From Synchiropus splendidus (lineage: Eukaryota; Chordata; Actinopteri; Syngnathiformes; Callionymidae): a stretch of DNA of 64,000 nt. The translations under genes were made by a program, and so were the position numbers. Shown here piece after piece: positions 27,301-42,500 of this stretch. The first letter of the stretch is position 1, and each line of letters begins with the position of its first letter. The stretch lies in assembly GCF_027744825.2 (NCBI RefSeq), contig NC_071349.1, positions 3,348,001 through 3,412,000 on the forward strand. The letters run 5' to 3'. Under the pieces are notes generated by a model, which saw only the letters and a program-made list of their open reading frames with translations, did no database searches and was not told where the DNA came from.

Positions 27301-30300
27301 ATTGTGCAATAACTTTGCACGGAAGCTTCAGATCATGAAATGTTCACGTCCCACTATAGCAGAAAGGGTCTTTCTAGTAGTTGCACATCAAATCTAAGCT
27401 GTCTGAAGTGTTTTTCCGAAGTTATCAACATTTTCATGTTTGGCGTTCCGGAATCGACCTTATCTCAGGCTGAAAACGTGTTTTACGCATTGTGCCATAA
27501 CTTTGCAAGGAAGCTTCAGATCATGAAATGTTCACCTCCCATTATAGCAGAAAGGATCTTTCTAGTAGTTGCACATCAAATCTAAGCTGTCTGAAGTGTT
27601 TTTCGAAAGTTATCAACATTTTTATGTTTGGCGTTCCGGAACCCACCTTATCTCAAGCTGAAAACGCATTTTCTGCATTGTGCCATAACTTTGCAGGGAC
27701 GCTTCAGAACATGAAATTTTAACCTCCCACTATAGCAGAAAGGGTTTTTCTAGTAGTTGCCCATCAAATCTAAGCTGTCTGAAGTATTTTTCCAAAGTTA
27801 TCAACATTTTTATGTTTGGCGTTCCGGAATCGACCTTATCTCAGGATGAAAATGCGTTTTCTGCATTGTCCCTCAACTTTCCAGGGAAGCTTCAGAACAT
27901 GAAATTTTGACCTCCCACTATAGCAGAAAGGGTCTTTCTAGTAGTTGCACATCAAATCTAAGCTGTCTGAAGTGTTTTTCGAAAGTTATCAACATTTTTA
28001 TGTTTGGCGTTCCGGAATCGACCTTATCTCTGGCTGAAAACGCGTTTTCCGCATTGTGCCATAGCTTCTCAGGGAAGCTTCAGAACATGAAATGTTCACC
28101 TCCAATTTTAGCAGAAAGGGTCTTTCTAGTAGTTGCACATCAAATCTAAGCTGTCTGAAGTGTTTTTCCAAAGTTATCAACATTTTTATGTTTGGTGTTC
28201 TGGAACCCACCTTATCTCAGGCTGAAAACGCCTTTTCTGCATTGTGCCATAACTTTGCAGGAAAGCTGCAGAATATGAAATTTTCACCTCCCACTATAGC
28301 AGAAAGGTTCTTTCTAGTAGTTGCACATCAAATCTAAGCTGTCTGAAGTGTTTTTCAAAAGTTATCAACATTTTTATGTTTGGCGTTCCAGAATCGACCT
28401 TATCTCAGCCTAAAAACTCGTTTTCTGCATTGTGCCATAACTTTGCAGGGAAGCTTCAGAACATGACATTTTCACGTCCAACTATAGCAGAAAGGGTCTT
28501 TCTAGTAGTTGCACATCAAATCTAAGCTGTCTGAAGTGTTTTTCGAAAGTTATCAACATTTTTATGTTTGGCGTTCCGGAACCCACCTTATCTCAAGCTG
28601 AAAACGCGTTTTCTGCATTGTGCCATAACTTTGCAGGGAGGCTTCAGAACATGAGATTTTCACATCCCACTATAGCAGAAAGGGTCTTTCTAGTAGTTGC
28701 ACATCAAATCTAAGCTGTCTGAAGTGCTTTTCAAAAGTTATCAACATTTTTATGTTTGGCGTTCCGGAACCCACCTTATCTCAAGCTGAAAACGCGTTTT
28801 CTGCATTGTGCCATAACTTTGCTGGGAAGCTTCAGAACATGAAATGTTCACCTCCCACTATAGCAGAAAGGGTCTTTCTAGTAGTTGCACATCAAATCAA
28901 AGATGTCTGAAGTATTTTTCCAAAGTTATCAACATTTTTATGTTTGGCGTTCCGGAATTTTCAGGATGAAAATGCGTTTTCTGCATTGTTCCATAACTTT
29001 CCAGGGAAGCTTCAGAACAGAAATTTTGACCTCCCACTATAGCAGAAAGGTTCTTTGTAGTAGTTGCTCATCAAATCTAAGCTGTCTGAAGTGTTTTTCG
29101 ATAGTTAACATTTTTACGTTTGGCGTTTCGGAACCCACCTTATCTCAGGCTGAAAACGCGTTTTCTGCATTGTGCCATAACTTTGCAGAGAAGCTTCAGA
29201 ACATGAAATTTTCACCTCCCAATATACCAGAAAGGGTCTTTCTAGTAGTTGCACATCAAATCTAAGCTGTCTGATGTGTTTTTCCAAAGTTATCAACATT
29301 TTTACGCTTGGCGTTCCGGAACCCACCGTATCTCAGGCTGAAAACGCGTTTTCTGTATTGTGCCAAACTTCTCAGGGAAGCTTCAGAACATGACATTTTC
29401 ACCTCCCACTAGAGCAGAAAGGGTCTTTCTTGTAGTTGCACATCAAATCTAAGCTGTCTGATGTGTTTTTCCAAAGTTTTCAACATTTTTATGTTTTGCG
29501 TTCCGGAACCCACCTTATCTCAGGCTGAAAACAGGTTTTCTGCATTGTGCCATAACTTTGCAGGGAAGCTTCAGAACATGAAATTTTCACATCCCACTAT
29601 AGCAGAAAGGGTCTTTCTAGTAGTTGCACATCAAATCTAAGCTGTCTGAAGTGTTTTTCGAAAGTTATCAACATTTTTATGTTTGGCGTTCCAGAATCGA
29701 CCTTATCTCAGGCTGAAAACGGGTTGTCTGCATTGTGCCATAACTTTGCATGGAAGCTTCAGAACATGAAATGTTCACCTCCCACAATAGCAGAAACGGT
29801 CTTTCTAGTAGTTGCACATCAAATCTAAGCTGTCTGAAGTGTTTTTCAAAAGTTATCAACATTTTTATGTATGGAGTTCCAGAATCGACCTTATCTCAGC
29901 CTGAAAACGCGTTTTCTGCATTGTGCCATAACTTTGCAGGGAAGCTTCAGAACATGACATTTTCACGTCCCACTATAGCAGAAAGGGTCTTTCTAGTAGT
30001 TGCACATCAAATCTAAGCTGTCTGAAGTGTTTTTCGAAAGTTATCAACATTTTTATGTTTGGCGTTCCGGAACCCACCTTATCTCAAGCTGAAAACGTGT
30101 TTTCTGCATTGTGCCATAACTTTGCAGGGAGGCTTCAGAACATGAAATGTTCACCTCCCACTATAGCAGAAAGGTTCTTTCTAGTAGTTGCACATCAAGT
30201 CTAAGCTGTCTGAAGTGTTTTTCCAAAGTTATCAACATTTTTATGTTTGGCGTTCCGGAACCCACCTTATCTCAGGCTGAAAACGCATTTTCTGCATTGT

Positions 30301-32640
30301 GCCATAACTTTGCAAGGAAGCTTCAGATCATGGAATTTTCACCTCCCGCTATAGCAGAAAAGGTCTTTCTAGTAGTTGCACATCAAATCTAAGCTGTCTG
30401 AAGTGTTTTTCGATAGTTATCAACATTTTTACGTTTGGCGTTTCGGAACCCACCTTATCTCAGGCTGAAAACGCGTTTTCTGCATTGTGCCATAACTTCT
30501 CAAGGAAGCATCAGAAAATGAAATTTTCACCTCCCTCTAAAGCAGAAAGGGTCTTTCTAGTAGTTGCACATCAAATCTAAGCTGTCTGATGTGTTTTTCC
30601 AAAGTTATCAACATTTTTATGTCTGGCGTTCCCGAATCGACCTTATCTCAGGCTGAAAACGCGTTTTACGCATTGTGCCATATCTTTGCAGGGAAGCTTC
30701 AGAACATGAAATGTTCACATCCCACTACACCAGAAAGGGTCTTTCTAGAAGTTGCACATCAAATCTAAGCTGTCTGATGTGTTTTTCCAAAGTTATCAAC
30801 ATTTTTATGTTCGGCGTTCCGGAATCGACCTTATTTCAGGCTGAAAACGCGTTTTACGCATTGTGCCATAACTTTGCAGGGAAGCTTCAGAAAATGAAAT
30901 TTTCACCTCCCACTATACCAGAAAGGGTCTTTCTAGTAGTTGCACATCAAATCTAAGCTGTCAGATGTGTTTTTCCAAAGTTATCAACATTTTTACGCTT
31001 GGCGTTCCGGAACCCACCTTATCACAGGCTGAAAACGCGTTTTCTGTATTGTGCCATAACTTCTCAGGGAAGCTTCAGAACATGACATTTTCACCTCCCA
31101 CTATAGCAGAAAGGGTCTTTCTAGAAGTTGCACATCAAATCTAAGCTGTCTGAAATGTTTTTCCAAAGTTATCAACATTTTTACGTTTGGCGTTCCGGAA
31201 CCCACCTTATCTCAGGCTGAACACGCATTGTGCCATAACTTTGCAGGGAAGCTTCAGAACATGATATTTTCATCTCCCACTATACCAGAAAGGGTCTTTC
31301 TAGTAGTTGCACATCAAATCTAAGCTGTCTGAAGTGTTTTTCCAAAGTTATCAACATTTTTATGTTTGGCGTTCCGGAATCGACCTTATCTCAGGCTGAA
31401 AACGCGTTGTCTGCATTGTGCCATAACTTTGCATGGAAGCTTCCGAACATGAAATTTTCTCCTCCCACTATAGCAGAAAGAGTCTTTCTAGTAGTTGCCC
31501 ATCAAATCTAAGCTGTCTGGTGTGTTTTACCAAATTTATCAACATTTTTATGTTTGGCGTTCCGGAATCGACCTTATCTTAGTCTAAAAACGCGTCTTAC
31601 ACATTGTGCAATAACTTTGCACGGAAGCTTCAGATCATGAAATGTTCACGTCCCACTATAGCAGAAAGGGTCTTTCTAGTAGTTGCACATCAAATCTAAG
31701 CTGTCTGAAGTGTTTTTCCGAAGTTATCAACATTTTCATGTTTGGCGTTCCGGAATCGACCTTATCTCAGGCTGAAAACGTGTTTTACGCATTGTGCCAT
31801 AACTTTGCAAGGAAGCTTCAGATCATGAAATGTTCACCTCCCATTATAGCAGAAAGGATCTTTCTAGTAGTTGCACATCAAATCTAAGCTGTCTGAAGTG
31901 TTTTTCGAAAGTTATCAACATTTTTATGTTTGGCGTTCCGGAACCCACCTTATCTCAAGCTGAAAACGCATTTTCTGCATTGTGCCATAACTTTGCAGGG
32001 ACGCTTCAGAACATGAAATTTTAACCTCCCACTATAGCAGAAAGGGTTTTTCTAGTAGTTGCCCATCAAATCTAAGCTGTCTGAAGTATTTTTCCAAAGT
32101 TATCAACATTTTTATGTTTGGCGTTCCGGAATCGACCTTATCTCAGGATGAAAATGCGTTTTCTGCATTGTCCCTCAACTTTCCAGGGAAGCTTCAGAAC
32201 ATGAAATTTTGACCTCCCACTATAGCAGAAAGGGTCTTTCTAGTAGTTGCACATCAAATCTAAGCTGTCTGAAGTGTTTTTTGAAAGTTATCAACATTTT
32301 TATGTTTGGCGTTCCGGAATCGACCTTATCTCTGGCTGAAAACGCGTTTTCCGCATTGTGCCATAGCTTCTCAGGGAAGCTTCAGAACATGAAATGTTCA
32401 CCTCCAATTATAGCAGAAAGGGTCTTTCTAGTAGTTGCACATCAAATCTAAGCTGTCTGAAGTGTTTTTCCAAAGTTATCAACATTTTTATGTTTGGTGT
32501 TCTGGAACCCACCTTATCTCAGGCTGAAAACGCCTTTTCTGCATTGTGCCATAACTTTGCAGGAAAGCTGCAGAATATGAAATTTTCACCTCACACTATA
32601 GCAGAAAGGGTCTTTCTAGTAGTTGCACATCAAATCTAAG
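24390..32640 (+). repeat. Large tandem duplication, about 3.9 kb per copy
   Basis: Segment 24390-about 28335 is repeated from about 28335 with an offset of 3935 bp; for example, the unit carrying GGAATTTTCAGGATG is at about 25019 and 28954. The right-hand copy has about two extra monomers at roughly 30957-31323, and the offset is 4302 bp after that. Identity looks very high, so the event is recent. Confidence 0.88.
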
Positions 32641-33774
32641 CTGTCTGAAGTGTTTTTCGAAAGTTATCAACATTTTTATGTTTGGCGTTCCGGAATCGAC
32701 CTTATCTCACGATGAAAACGCGTTTTCTGCATTGTCCCATAACTTTCCAGGGAAGCTTCAGAACATGAAATTTTGACTTCACACTATAGCAGAAAGGGTC
32801 TTTCTAGTAGTTGCACATCAAATCTAAGCTGTCAGAAGTGTTGTTCCAAAGTAATCAACATTTTTACCATTGGCGTTCTGGAACATACCTTATCTCAAGC
32901 TGAAAATGCGTTTTCTGCATTGTGCCATAACTTTGCAGGGAAGCTTCAGAACATGAAATTTTCACGATACACTGTAGCAGAAAGGGTCTTTCTAGTAGTT
33001 GCACATCAAATCAAAGCTGTCTGAAGTGTTTTTCGAAAGTTATCAACATTTTTATGTTTGGCGTTCCGGAATCGACCTTATGTCACGATGAAAAATCGTT
33101 TTCTGCATTGTCCTATAACTTTCCAGGGAAGCTTCAGAATATGAAATTTTGACCTCCCACTATAGGCGAAAGAGTCTTTCTAGTAGTTGCACATCAAATC
33201 TAAGCGGTCTGAAGTGTTTTTCGAAAGTTATCAACATTTTTATGTTTGGCGTTCCGGAATCGACCTTATCTCAGGATGAAAAATCGTTTTCTGCATTGTC
33301 CCATAACTTTCCAGGGAAGCTTCAGAACATGATATTTTGACCTCCCACTATAGCAGAAAGGGTCTTTCTAGTAGTTGCACATCAAATCTAAGCTGTCTGA
33401 AGTGTTTTTCCAAAGTTATCATATTTTTTTGTTTGGCGTTCTGGAACCCACCTCCTCTCAGGCTGAAAACGAGTTTTACGCATTGTGCCATAACTTTGCA
33501 GCGAAGCTTCAGAACATGAAATTTTCAACTCCCACTACAGCAGAAAGGGTCTTTCTAGTAGTTGCACGTCAAATATAAGCTGATTGAAGTGTTTTTCCAA
33601 AGTTATCAACATTTTTATGTTTGGCATTCCAGAATCGACCTTATCTCTGGCTGAAAACGCGTTTTCTGCATTGTGCCATAACTTTGGAGGGAAGCTTCAG
33701 AACATGAAATTTTCACCTGCCACTATAGCAGAAAGGTTCCTTCTAGTAGTTGCTCATCAAATCTAACCAGTCTG

Positions 33775-36700
33775 AAGTGTTTTTCCACAGTTATCAACAT
33801 TCCTATGTTTGGCGTTCCGGAATCAAACTTATCTCAGGCTGAAAACGCATTTTCTGCATTGTGCCATCACTTTGCAGGAAAGCTGCAGAATATGAAATTT
33901 TCACCTCCCACTATAGCAGAAAGGGTCTTTCTAGTAGTTGCATAACAAATCTAAGCTGTCTGAAGTGTTTTTCGAAAGTTATCAACATTTTTATGTTTGG
34001 CGTTCCGGATCGCACCTCATTGAAAACGCCTTTTCTGCATTGTGCCATAACTTTGCAGGGAAACTTCACAACATGACATTTAAACATCCCACTATAGCAG
34101 AAAGGGTCTTTCTAGTAGTTGCACATCAAATCTAAGCTGTCTGAAGTGTTTTTCCAAAGTTATAAACATTTTTATGTTTGGCGTTCCGAAATCGATCTTA
34201 TCTCAGGCTGAAAAAGCGTTTTCTGCAATGCGCCATAACTTTGCAGGGAAGCTTCAGAACATGAAATTTTCAACTCCCATTATAGCAGAAAGGGTCTTTA
34301 CAGAAGTTGCACATCAAATCTAAGCTGTCTGAAGTGTTTTTCCAAAGTTCTCAACATTTTTATGTTTGGCGTTCTGGCACCCACCTTATCTCAGGCTGAA
34401 AACGCGTTTTCTGCATTGTGCCATAACTTTTCAGGGAAGCTTTAGAACATGAAATTTTCACCTCCCACTATCGCAGAAAGGTTCCTTCTAGTAGTTGCTC
34501 ATCAAATCTAACCTGTCTGAAGTGTTTTTCCACAGTTATCAACATTCCAATGTTTGGCGTTCCGGAATCAAACTTATCTCAGGCTGAAAACGCATTTTCT
34601 GCATTGTGCCATCACTTTGCAGGAAAGCTGCAGAATATGAAATTTTCACATCCCACTATAGCAGAAAGGGTCTTTCTAGTAGTTGCACATCAAATCAAAG
34701 ATGTCTGAAGTGTTTTTCGAAAGTTATCAACATTTTTATGTTTGGCGTTCCGGAATCGACCTTATGTCACGATGAAAAATCGTTTTCTGCATTGTCCCAT
34801 AACTTTCCAGGGAAGCTTCAGAATATGAAATTTTGACCTCCCACTATAGGCGAAAGAGTCTTTCTAGTAGTTGCACATCAAATCTAAGCGGTCTGAAGTG
34901 TTTTTCGAAAGTTATCAACATTTTTAAGTTTGGCGTTCCGGAATCGACCTTATCTCAGGATGAAAAATTGTTTTCTGCATTGTCCCATAACTTTCCAGGG
35001 AAGCTTCAGAAAATGAAATTTTGACCTCCCACTATAGCAGAAAGGGTCTTTCTAGTAGTTGCACATCAAATCTAAGCTGTCTGAAGTGTTTTTCCAAAGT
35101 TATCAACATTTTTATGTTTGGCGTTCCGGAATCGACCTTATCTCACGATGAAAAATTGTTTTCTGCATTGTCCCATAACTTTCCAGGGAAGCTTCAGAAC
35201 ATGATATTTTGACCTCCCACTATAGCAGAAAGGGTCTTTCTAGTAGTTGCACATCAAATCTAAGCTGTCTGAAGTGTTGTTCCAAAGTAATCAACATTTT
35301 TACGATTGGCGTTCTGGAACATACCTTATCTCAAGCTGAAAACGCGTTTTCTGCATTGTGCCATAACTTTGCAGGGAAGCTTCAGAACATGAAATTTTCA
35401 CGTCCCACTGTAGCAGAAAGGGTCTTTCTAGTAGTTGCACATCAAATCTAAGCTGTCTGAAGTGTTTTTCGAAAGTTATCAACATTTTTATGTTTGGCGT
35501 TCCGGAATCGACCTTATCTCACGATGAAAAATCGTTTTCTGCATTGTCCCATAACTTTCCAGGGAAGCTTCAGATTATGAAATTTTGACCTCCCACTATA
35601 GCAGAAAGGGTCTTTCTAGTAGTTGCACATCAAATCTAAGCTGTCTGAAGTGTTTTTCCAAAGTTATCAACACTTTTATGTTTGGCGTTCCGGAACCCAC
35701 CTTATCTCAAGCTGAAAACGCCTTTTCTGCATTGTGCCATAACTTTGCAGGAAAGCTTCAGAACATGAAATTTTAAACTCCCACTATAGCAGAAAGGGTC
35801 TTTCTAGTAGTTGCACATCAAATCTAAGCTGTCTGAAGTGTTTTTCGAAAGTTATCAACATTTTTACGTTTGGCGTTCTGAAATCAACCTCCTCTCAGGC
35901 TGAAAACGAGTTTTACGCATTGTGCCATAACTTTGCAGCGAAGCTTCAGAACATGAAATTTTCACCTACCACTATAGCGGAAAGGGTCTTTCTCGTAGTT
36001 GCACATCATATCTAAGCTGTCTGAAGTGTTTTTCGAAAGTTTTCAACATTTTTATGTTTGGTGTTCCTGAATCGACCTTATCTCAGGCTGAAAATGCGTT
36101 TTCTGCATTGTGCCATAACTTTGCAAGAAAGCTTCAGATCATGAAATGTTCATTTCCCACTATAGCAGAAAGGGTCTTTCTCGTAGTTGGACATCAAATC
36201 TAAGCTGTCTGAAGTGTTTTTCCGAAGTTATCAACATTTTTATGTTTGGCGTATCGGAATTGACCTTATGTGAGGCTGAAAACGCGTTTTCTGCATTGTG
36301 ACATAACTTTGCAGGGAAGCTTCAGAACATGAAAATCTCACATCCCACTATAGCAGAAAGGGTCTTTCTAGTAATTGCACATCAAATCTAAGCAGTCTGA
36401 AGTGTTTTTCCAAAGTTATCAACATTCTTATGTTTGGCGTTCCGGAATCAACCTTATCTCAGGCTGAAAACGCCTTTTCTGCATTGCGCCATAACTTTGC
36501 AGGGAAGCTTCAGAAAATGAAATTTTAACCTGCCACTATAGCAGAAAGGGTCTTTCTAGTAGTTGCACATCAAATCTAAGCTGTCTGAAGTGTTTTTCCA
36601 AAGTTATCATATTTTTTTGTTTGGCGTTCCGGAACCCACCTTATCTCAGGCTGATAATGCGTTTTCTGCATTGTGCCATAACTTTGCAGGGAAGCTTCAG

Positions 36701-37459
36701 AACATGAAATTTTCAACTCCCACTATAGCAGAAAGGGTCTTTCTAGTAGTTGCACATCAAATCGAAGCTGTTTGACGTGTTTTTCCACAGTTATCAACAT
36801 TCCTATGTTTGGCGTTCCGGAATCAAACTTATCTCAGGCTGAAAACGCATTTTCTGCATTGTGCCATCACTTTGCAGGAAAGCTGCAGAATATGAAATTT
36901 TCACCTCCCACTATAGCAGAAAGGGTCTTTCTAGTAGTTGCATAACAAATCTAAGCTGTCTGAAGTGTTTTTCGAAAGTTATCAACATTTTTATGTTTGG
37001 CGTTCCGGATCGCACCTCATTGAAAACGCCTTTTCTGCATTGTGCCATAACTTTGCAGGGAAACTTCACAACATGACATTTAAACATCCCACTATAGCAG
37101 AAAGGGTCTTTCTAGTAGTTGCACATCAAATCTAAGCTGTCTGAAGTGTTTTTCCAAAGTTATAAACATTTTTATGTTTGGCGTTCCGAAATCGATCTTA
37201 TCTCAGGCTGAAAAAGCGTTTTCTGCAATGCGCCATAACTTTGCAAGGAAGCTTCAGAACATGAAATTTTCAACTCCCACTATAGCAGAAAGGGTCTTTC
37301 CAGAAGTTGCACATCAAATCTAAGCTGTCTGAAGTGTTTTTCCAAAGTTCTCAACATTTTTATGTTTGGCGTTCTGGCACCCACCTTATCTCAGGCTGAA
37401 AACGCGTTTTCTGCATTGTGCCATAACTTTTCAGGGAAGCTTTAGAACATGAAATTTTG
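33775..37459 (+). repeat. Dispersed satellite duplication, offset 3000 bp
   Basis: About 685 bp at 33775-34460 recurs at 36775-37459. Shared markers are CAACATTCCTATGTTTGG, the GTTCCGGATCGCACCTCATT deletion variant and ACATGACATTTAAACATCCC. The two copies are separated by unrelated monomers of the same family, which fits unequal exchange or copy-and-paste within the array. Confidence 0.82.
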
Positions 37460-39569
37460 CATTCCCATTATAGCAGAAAGGGTCTTTCTCATACTTGCAC
37501 ATCAAATCTAAGCTGTCTGAAGTGTTTTTCCAAAGTTATCAACATTCTTATGTTTGGTGTTCCGGAATCAACCTTTTCTCAGCCTAAAAACGCGTTTTCT
37601 GCATTTTGCCATCACTTTGCAGGAAAGCTGCAGAATATGAAATTTTCACCTCCCACTATAGCAGAAAGGGTCTTTCTAGTAGTTGCACAACAAATCTAAG
37701 CTGTCTGAAGTGTTTTTCGAAAGTTATCAACATTTTTATGTTTGGCGTTCCGGATCGCACCTTATTGAAAACGCCTTTTCTGCATTGTGCCATAACTTTG
37801 CATCGAAGCTTCAGAACATGAAATTTTCAAATCCCACTGTAGCAGAAAGGGTCTTTCTCGTAGTTGCACATCAAATCTAAGCTGTCTGAAGTGTTTTTCC
37901 AAAGTTATCAATATTTTTATGCTTGGTGTTCCGAAACCCATCTTATCTCAGGCTGTGAGCGCGTTTTCTGCATTGTGCCATAACTTTGGAGGATAGCTTC
38001 AGAACATGAAATTTTCAATTCCCATTATAGCAGAAAGGGTCTTTCTCATACTTGCACATCAAATCTAAGCTGTCTGAAGTGTTTTTTGAAAGTTTTCAAC
38101 ATTTTTATGTTTGGCGTTCCTGAATCGACCTTATCTCATGCTGAAAACGCGTTTTCTGCATTGTGCCATAACTTTGCAGGGAAGCTTCAGAACATGAAAT
38201 TTTAACCTCCCACTATAGCAGAAAGGGTCTTTCTAAAAGTTGCACATCAAATCTAAGCTGTCTGAAGAGTTTTTCCAAAGTTATCAACATTTTTATGTTT
38301 GGCGTTCCGGAACCCACCTTATCTTAGGCTGTGAGCGCGTTTTCTGCATTGTGCCATAACTTTGGAGGAAAGCTTCAGAACATGAAATTTTCAATTCCCA
38401 TTATAGCAGAAAGGGTCTTTCTCGTACTTGCACATCAAATCTAAGCTGTCTGAAGTGTTTTTTGAAAGTTTTCAACATTTTTATGTTTGGCATTCCTGAA
38501 TCGACCTTATCTCAGGCTGAAAACGCGTTTTCTGCAATGTGCCATAACTTTGCAGGGAAGCTTCAGAACATGAAATTTTCAACTCCCACTATAGCAGAAT
38601 GGGTCTTTCTAGTAGTTGCACATCAAATCTAAGCTGTCTGAAGTGTTTTTCCAAAGTTACCAACATATTTATGTTTGGCATTCCGGAATCAACCTTATCT
38701 CACGCTGTAAACGCTTTTTTTGCATTGTGCCATAACTTTGGAGGGAAGCTTCAGAACATGAAATTTTCAATTCCCATTATAGCAGAAAGGGTCTTTCTCA
38801 TACTTCCACATCAAATCTAAGCTGTCTGAAGTGTTTTTTGAAAGTTATCAACATTTTTATGTTTGGCGTTTCGGAATCGACCTTTTCTCCGGCTGAAAAC
38901 GTGTTTTCTGCATTGTGCCATAACTTTGCAGGGAAGCTTCAGAACACGAAATTTTAACCTCCCACTATAGCAGAAAGGGTCTTTCTAGTAGTTGCACATC
39001 AAATCTAACCTGTCTGATGTGTTTTTCCAAAGTTATCAACATTCTTATGTTTGGTGTTCCGGAATCAACCTTTTCTCAGGCTGAAAATGCGTTTTCTGCA
39101 TTTTGCGTTCACTTTGCAGGAAAGCTGCAGAATATGAAATTTTCACCTCCCACGATAGCAGAAAGGGTCTTTCTAGTAGTTGCATTACAAATCTAAGCTG
39201 TCTGTAGTGTTTTTCGAAAGTTATCAACATTTTTATGTTTGGCGTTCCGGAATCGACCTTATCTAAAGCTGAAAACGCGTTTTCTGCATTGTGCCATAAC
39301 TTTGCAGGGAGGCTTCAGTACATGAAATGTTCACCTCCCACTATAGTAGAAAGGGTCTTTCTAGTAGTTGCACATCAAATCTAAGCTGTCTGAAGTGTTT
39401 TTCGGAAGTTATCAACATTTTTATGTTTGGCGTTCCAGAATCGACCTTATCTCAGGCTGAAAACGCGTTGTCTACATTGTGCCATAACTTTGCATGGAAG
39501 CTTCCGAACAAGAAATTTTAACCTCCCACTATAGCAGAAAGGGTCTTTCTTGTAGTTGCACATCAAATC

Positions 39570-42500
39570 TAAGATGTCTGAGGTGTTTTCCCAAAGTTAT
39601 CAACATTTTTATGTTTGGCGTTCCGGAATGGACCTTATCTCAGGCAGAAAACGCTTTTTACGCTTTGTCCCATAACTTTGCAGGGAAGCTTCAGAAAATG
39701 AATTTTTCACCTCCCACTGTACCAGAAAGGGTCTTTCTAGTAGTTGCACATCAAATCTAAGATGTCTGAAGTGTTTTCCCAAAGTTATCAACATTTTTAT
39801 GTTTGGCGTTCCGGAATCGACCTTATCTCATGCAGAAAACGCTTTTTACGCTTTGTGCCATAACTTTGCAGGGAAGCTTCAGAAAATGAAATTTTCACCT
39901 CCCACTATAGCAGAAAGGGTTTTTCTAGTAGTTGCACATCAAATCTAAGCTGTCTGAAGTGTTTTTCCATAGTTATCAACATTTTTATGTTTGGCGTTCC
40001 GGAATCAACCTTATCTCAGGCTGAAAACGCATTTTCTGCATTGTGCCATAACTTTGCAAGGAAGCTTCAGAACATGAAATGTTCACCTCCCACTATAGCA
40101 GAAAGGGTCTTTCTAGTAGTTGCACATCAAATCTAAGATGTCTGAAGTGTTTTTCGAAAGTTATCAACATTTTTATGTTTGGCGTTCCGGAATCGACCTT
40201 ATCTCAGGATGAAAAATCGTTTTCTGCATTGTCCCAAAACTTTGCAGGGAAGATTCAGAACATGAAATTTTCACGTCCCACTATAGCAGAAAGGGTCTTT
40301 CTAGTATTTGCACATCAAATCTAAGCTGTCTGAAGTGTTTTTCGAAAGTTGTCAACATTTTTATGTTTGGCGTTCCGGAACCCACCTTTCCTCAAGCTGA
40401 AAACGCGTTTTCTCCATTGTGCCATAACTTTGCAGGGAAGCTTCAGAACATGAAAATTTCACGTCCCACTATAACAGAAAGGGTCTTTCTAGTAGTTGGA
40501 CATCAAATCTAAGCTGTCTGAAGTGTTTTTCGAAAGTTATCAGGCTGAAAACGCGTTGTCTGCATTGTGCCATAACTTTGCATGGAAGCTTCCGAACATG
40601 AAATTTTAACCCCCCACTATAGCAGAAAGGGTCTTTCTAGTAGTTGCACATTAAATCTAAGCTGTCTGATGTGTTTTTCCAAAGTTATCAACATTTTTAT
40701 GCATGGCGTTCCGGAATCTACCTTATCTCAGGCTGAAAACGCGTTTTACGCATTGTGCCATAACTTTGCAGGGAACCTTTAGAACATGAAATTTTCACCT
40801 CCCACTATAGCAGAAAGGGTCTTTCTAGTAGTTGCACATCAAATCTAAGATGTCTGAAGTGTTTTCCCAAAGTTATCAACATTTTTATGTTTGGCGTTCC
40901 GGAATCGACCTTATCTCAGGCTGAAAACGCGTTTTACGCATTGTGCCATAACTTTGCAAGGAAGCTTCAGAACATGAAATGTTCACCTCCCACTATAGCA
41001 GAAAGGGTCTTTCTCGTAGTTGCACATCAAATCTAAGATGTCTGAAGTGTTTTTCGAAAGTTATCAACATTTTTATGTTTGGCGTTCCGGAATCGACCTT
41101 ATCTCAGGATGAGAAATCGTTTTCTGCATTGTCCCAAAACTTTGCAGGGAAGATACAGAACATGAAATTTTCACGTCCCACTATAGCAGAAAGGGTCTTT
41201 CTAGTATTTGCACATCAAATCTAAGCTGTCTGAAGTGTTTTTCGAAAGTTGTCAACATTTTTATGTTTGGCGTTCCGGAACCCACCTTTCCTCAAGCTGA
41301 AAACGCGTTTTCTATATTGTGCCATAACTTTGCAGGGAAGCTTCAGAACATGAAATTTTCACGTCCCACTATAGCAGAAAGGGTCTTTCTAGTAGTTGGA
41401 CATCAAATCTAAGCTGTCTGAAGTGTTTTTCGAAAGTTATCAGGCTGAAAACGCGTTGTCTGCATTGTGCCATAACTTTGCATGGAAGCTTCCGAACATG
41501 AAATTTTAACCTCCCACTATAGCAGAAAGGGTCTTTCTAGTAGTTGCACATTAAATCTAAGCTGTCTGATGTGTTTTTCCAAAGTTATCAACATTTTTAT
41601 GCATGGCGTTCCGGAATCTACCTTATCTCAGGCTGAAAACGCGTTTTACGCATTGTGCCATAACTTTGCAAGGAACCTTTAGAACATGAAATTTTCACCT
41701 CCCACTATAGCAGAAAGGGTCTTTCTAGTAGTTGCACATCAAATCTCAGCTGTCTGAAGTGTTGTTCAAAAGTGATCAATATTTTTACGTTTGGCGTTCC
41801 GGAACCCACCTTATCTCAGGCTGAAAACGCGTTTTCTGCATTGTGCCATAACTTTGCAGGGAAGCTTCAGAACATGAAATTTTAACCTCCCACTATAGCA
41901 GAAAGGGTCTTTCTAGTAGTTGCACATAAAATCTAAGATGTCTGAAGTGTTTTTCGAAAGTTATCAACATTTTTATGTATGGCGTTCCGTAATGGACCTT
42001 ATCTCAAGCTGAAAACGCGTTTTACGCATTGTGCCATAACTTTGCAGGGAACCTTTAGAACATGAAATTTTCACCTCCCACTATAGCAGAAAGGGTCTTT
42101 CTAGTAGTTGCACATCAAATCTAAGATGTCTGAAGTGTTTTCCCAAAGTTATCAACATTTTTATGTTTGGCGTTCCGGAATCGACCTTATCTCAGGCAGA
42201 AAACGCTTTTTACGCTTTGTCCCATAACTTTGCAGGGAAGCTTCAGAAAATGAATTTTTCACCTCCCACTGTACCAGAAAGGGTCTTTCTAGTAGTTGCA
42301 CATCAAATCTAAGATGTCTGAAGTGTTTTCCCAAAGTTATCAACATTTTTATGTTTGGCGTTCCGGAATCGACCTTATCTCATGCAGAAAACGCTTTTTA
42401 CGCTTTGTGCCATAACTTTGCAGGGAAGCTTCAGAAAATGAAATTTTCACCTCCCACTATAGCAGAAAGGGTTTTTCTAGTAGTTGCACATCAAATCTAA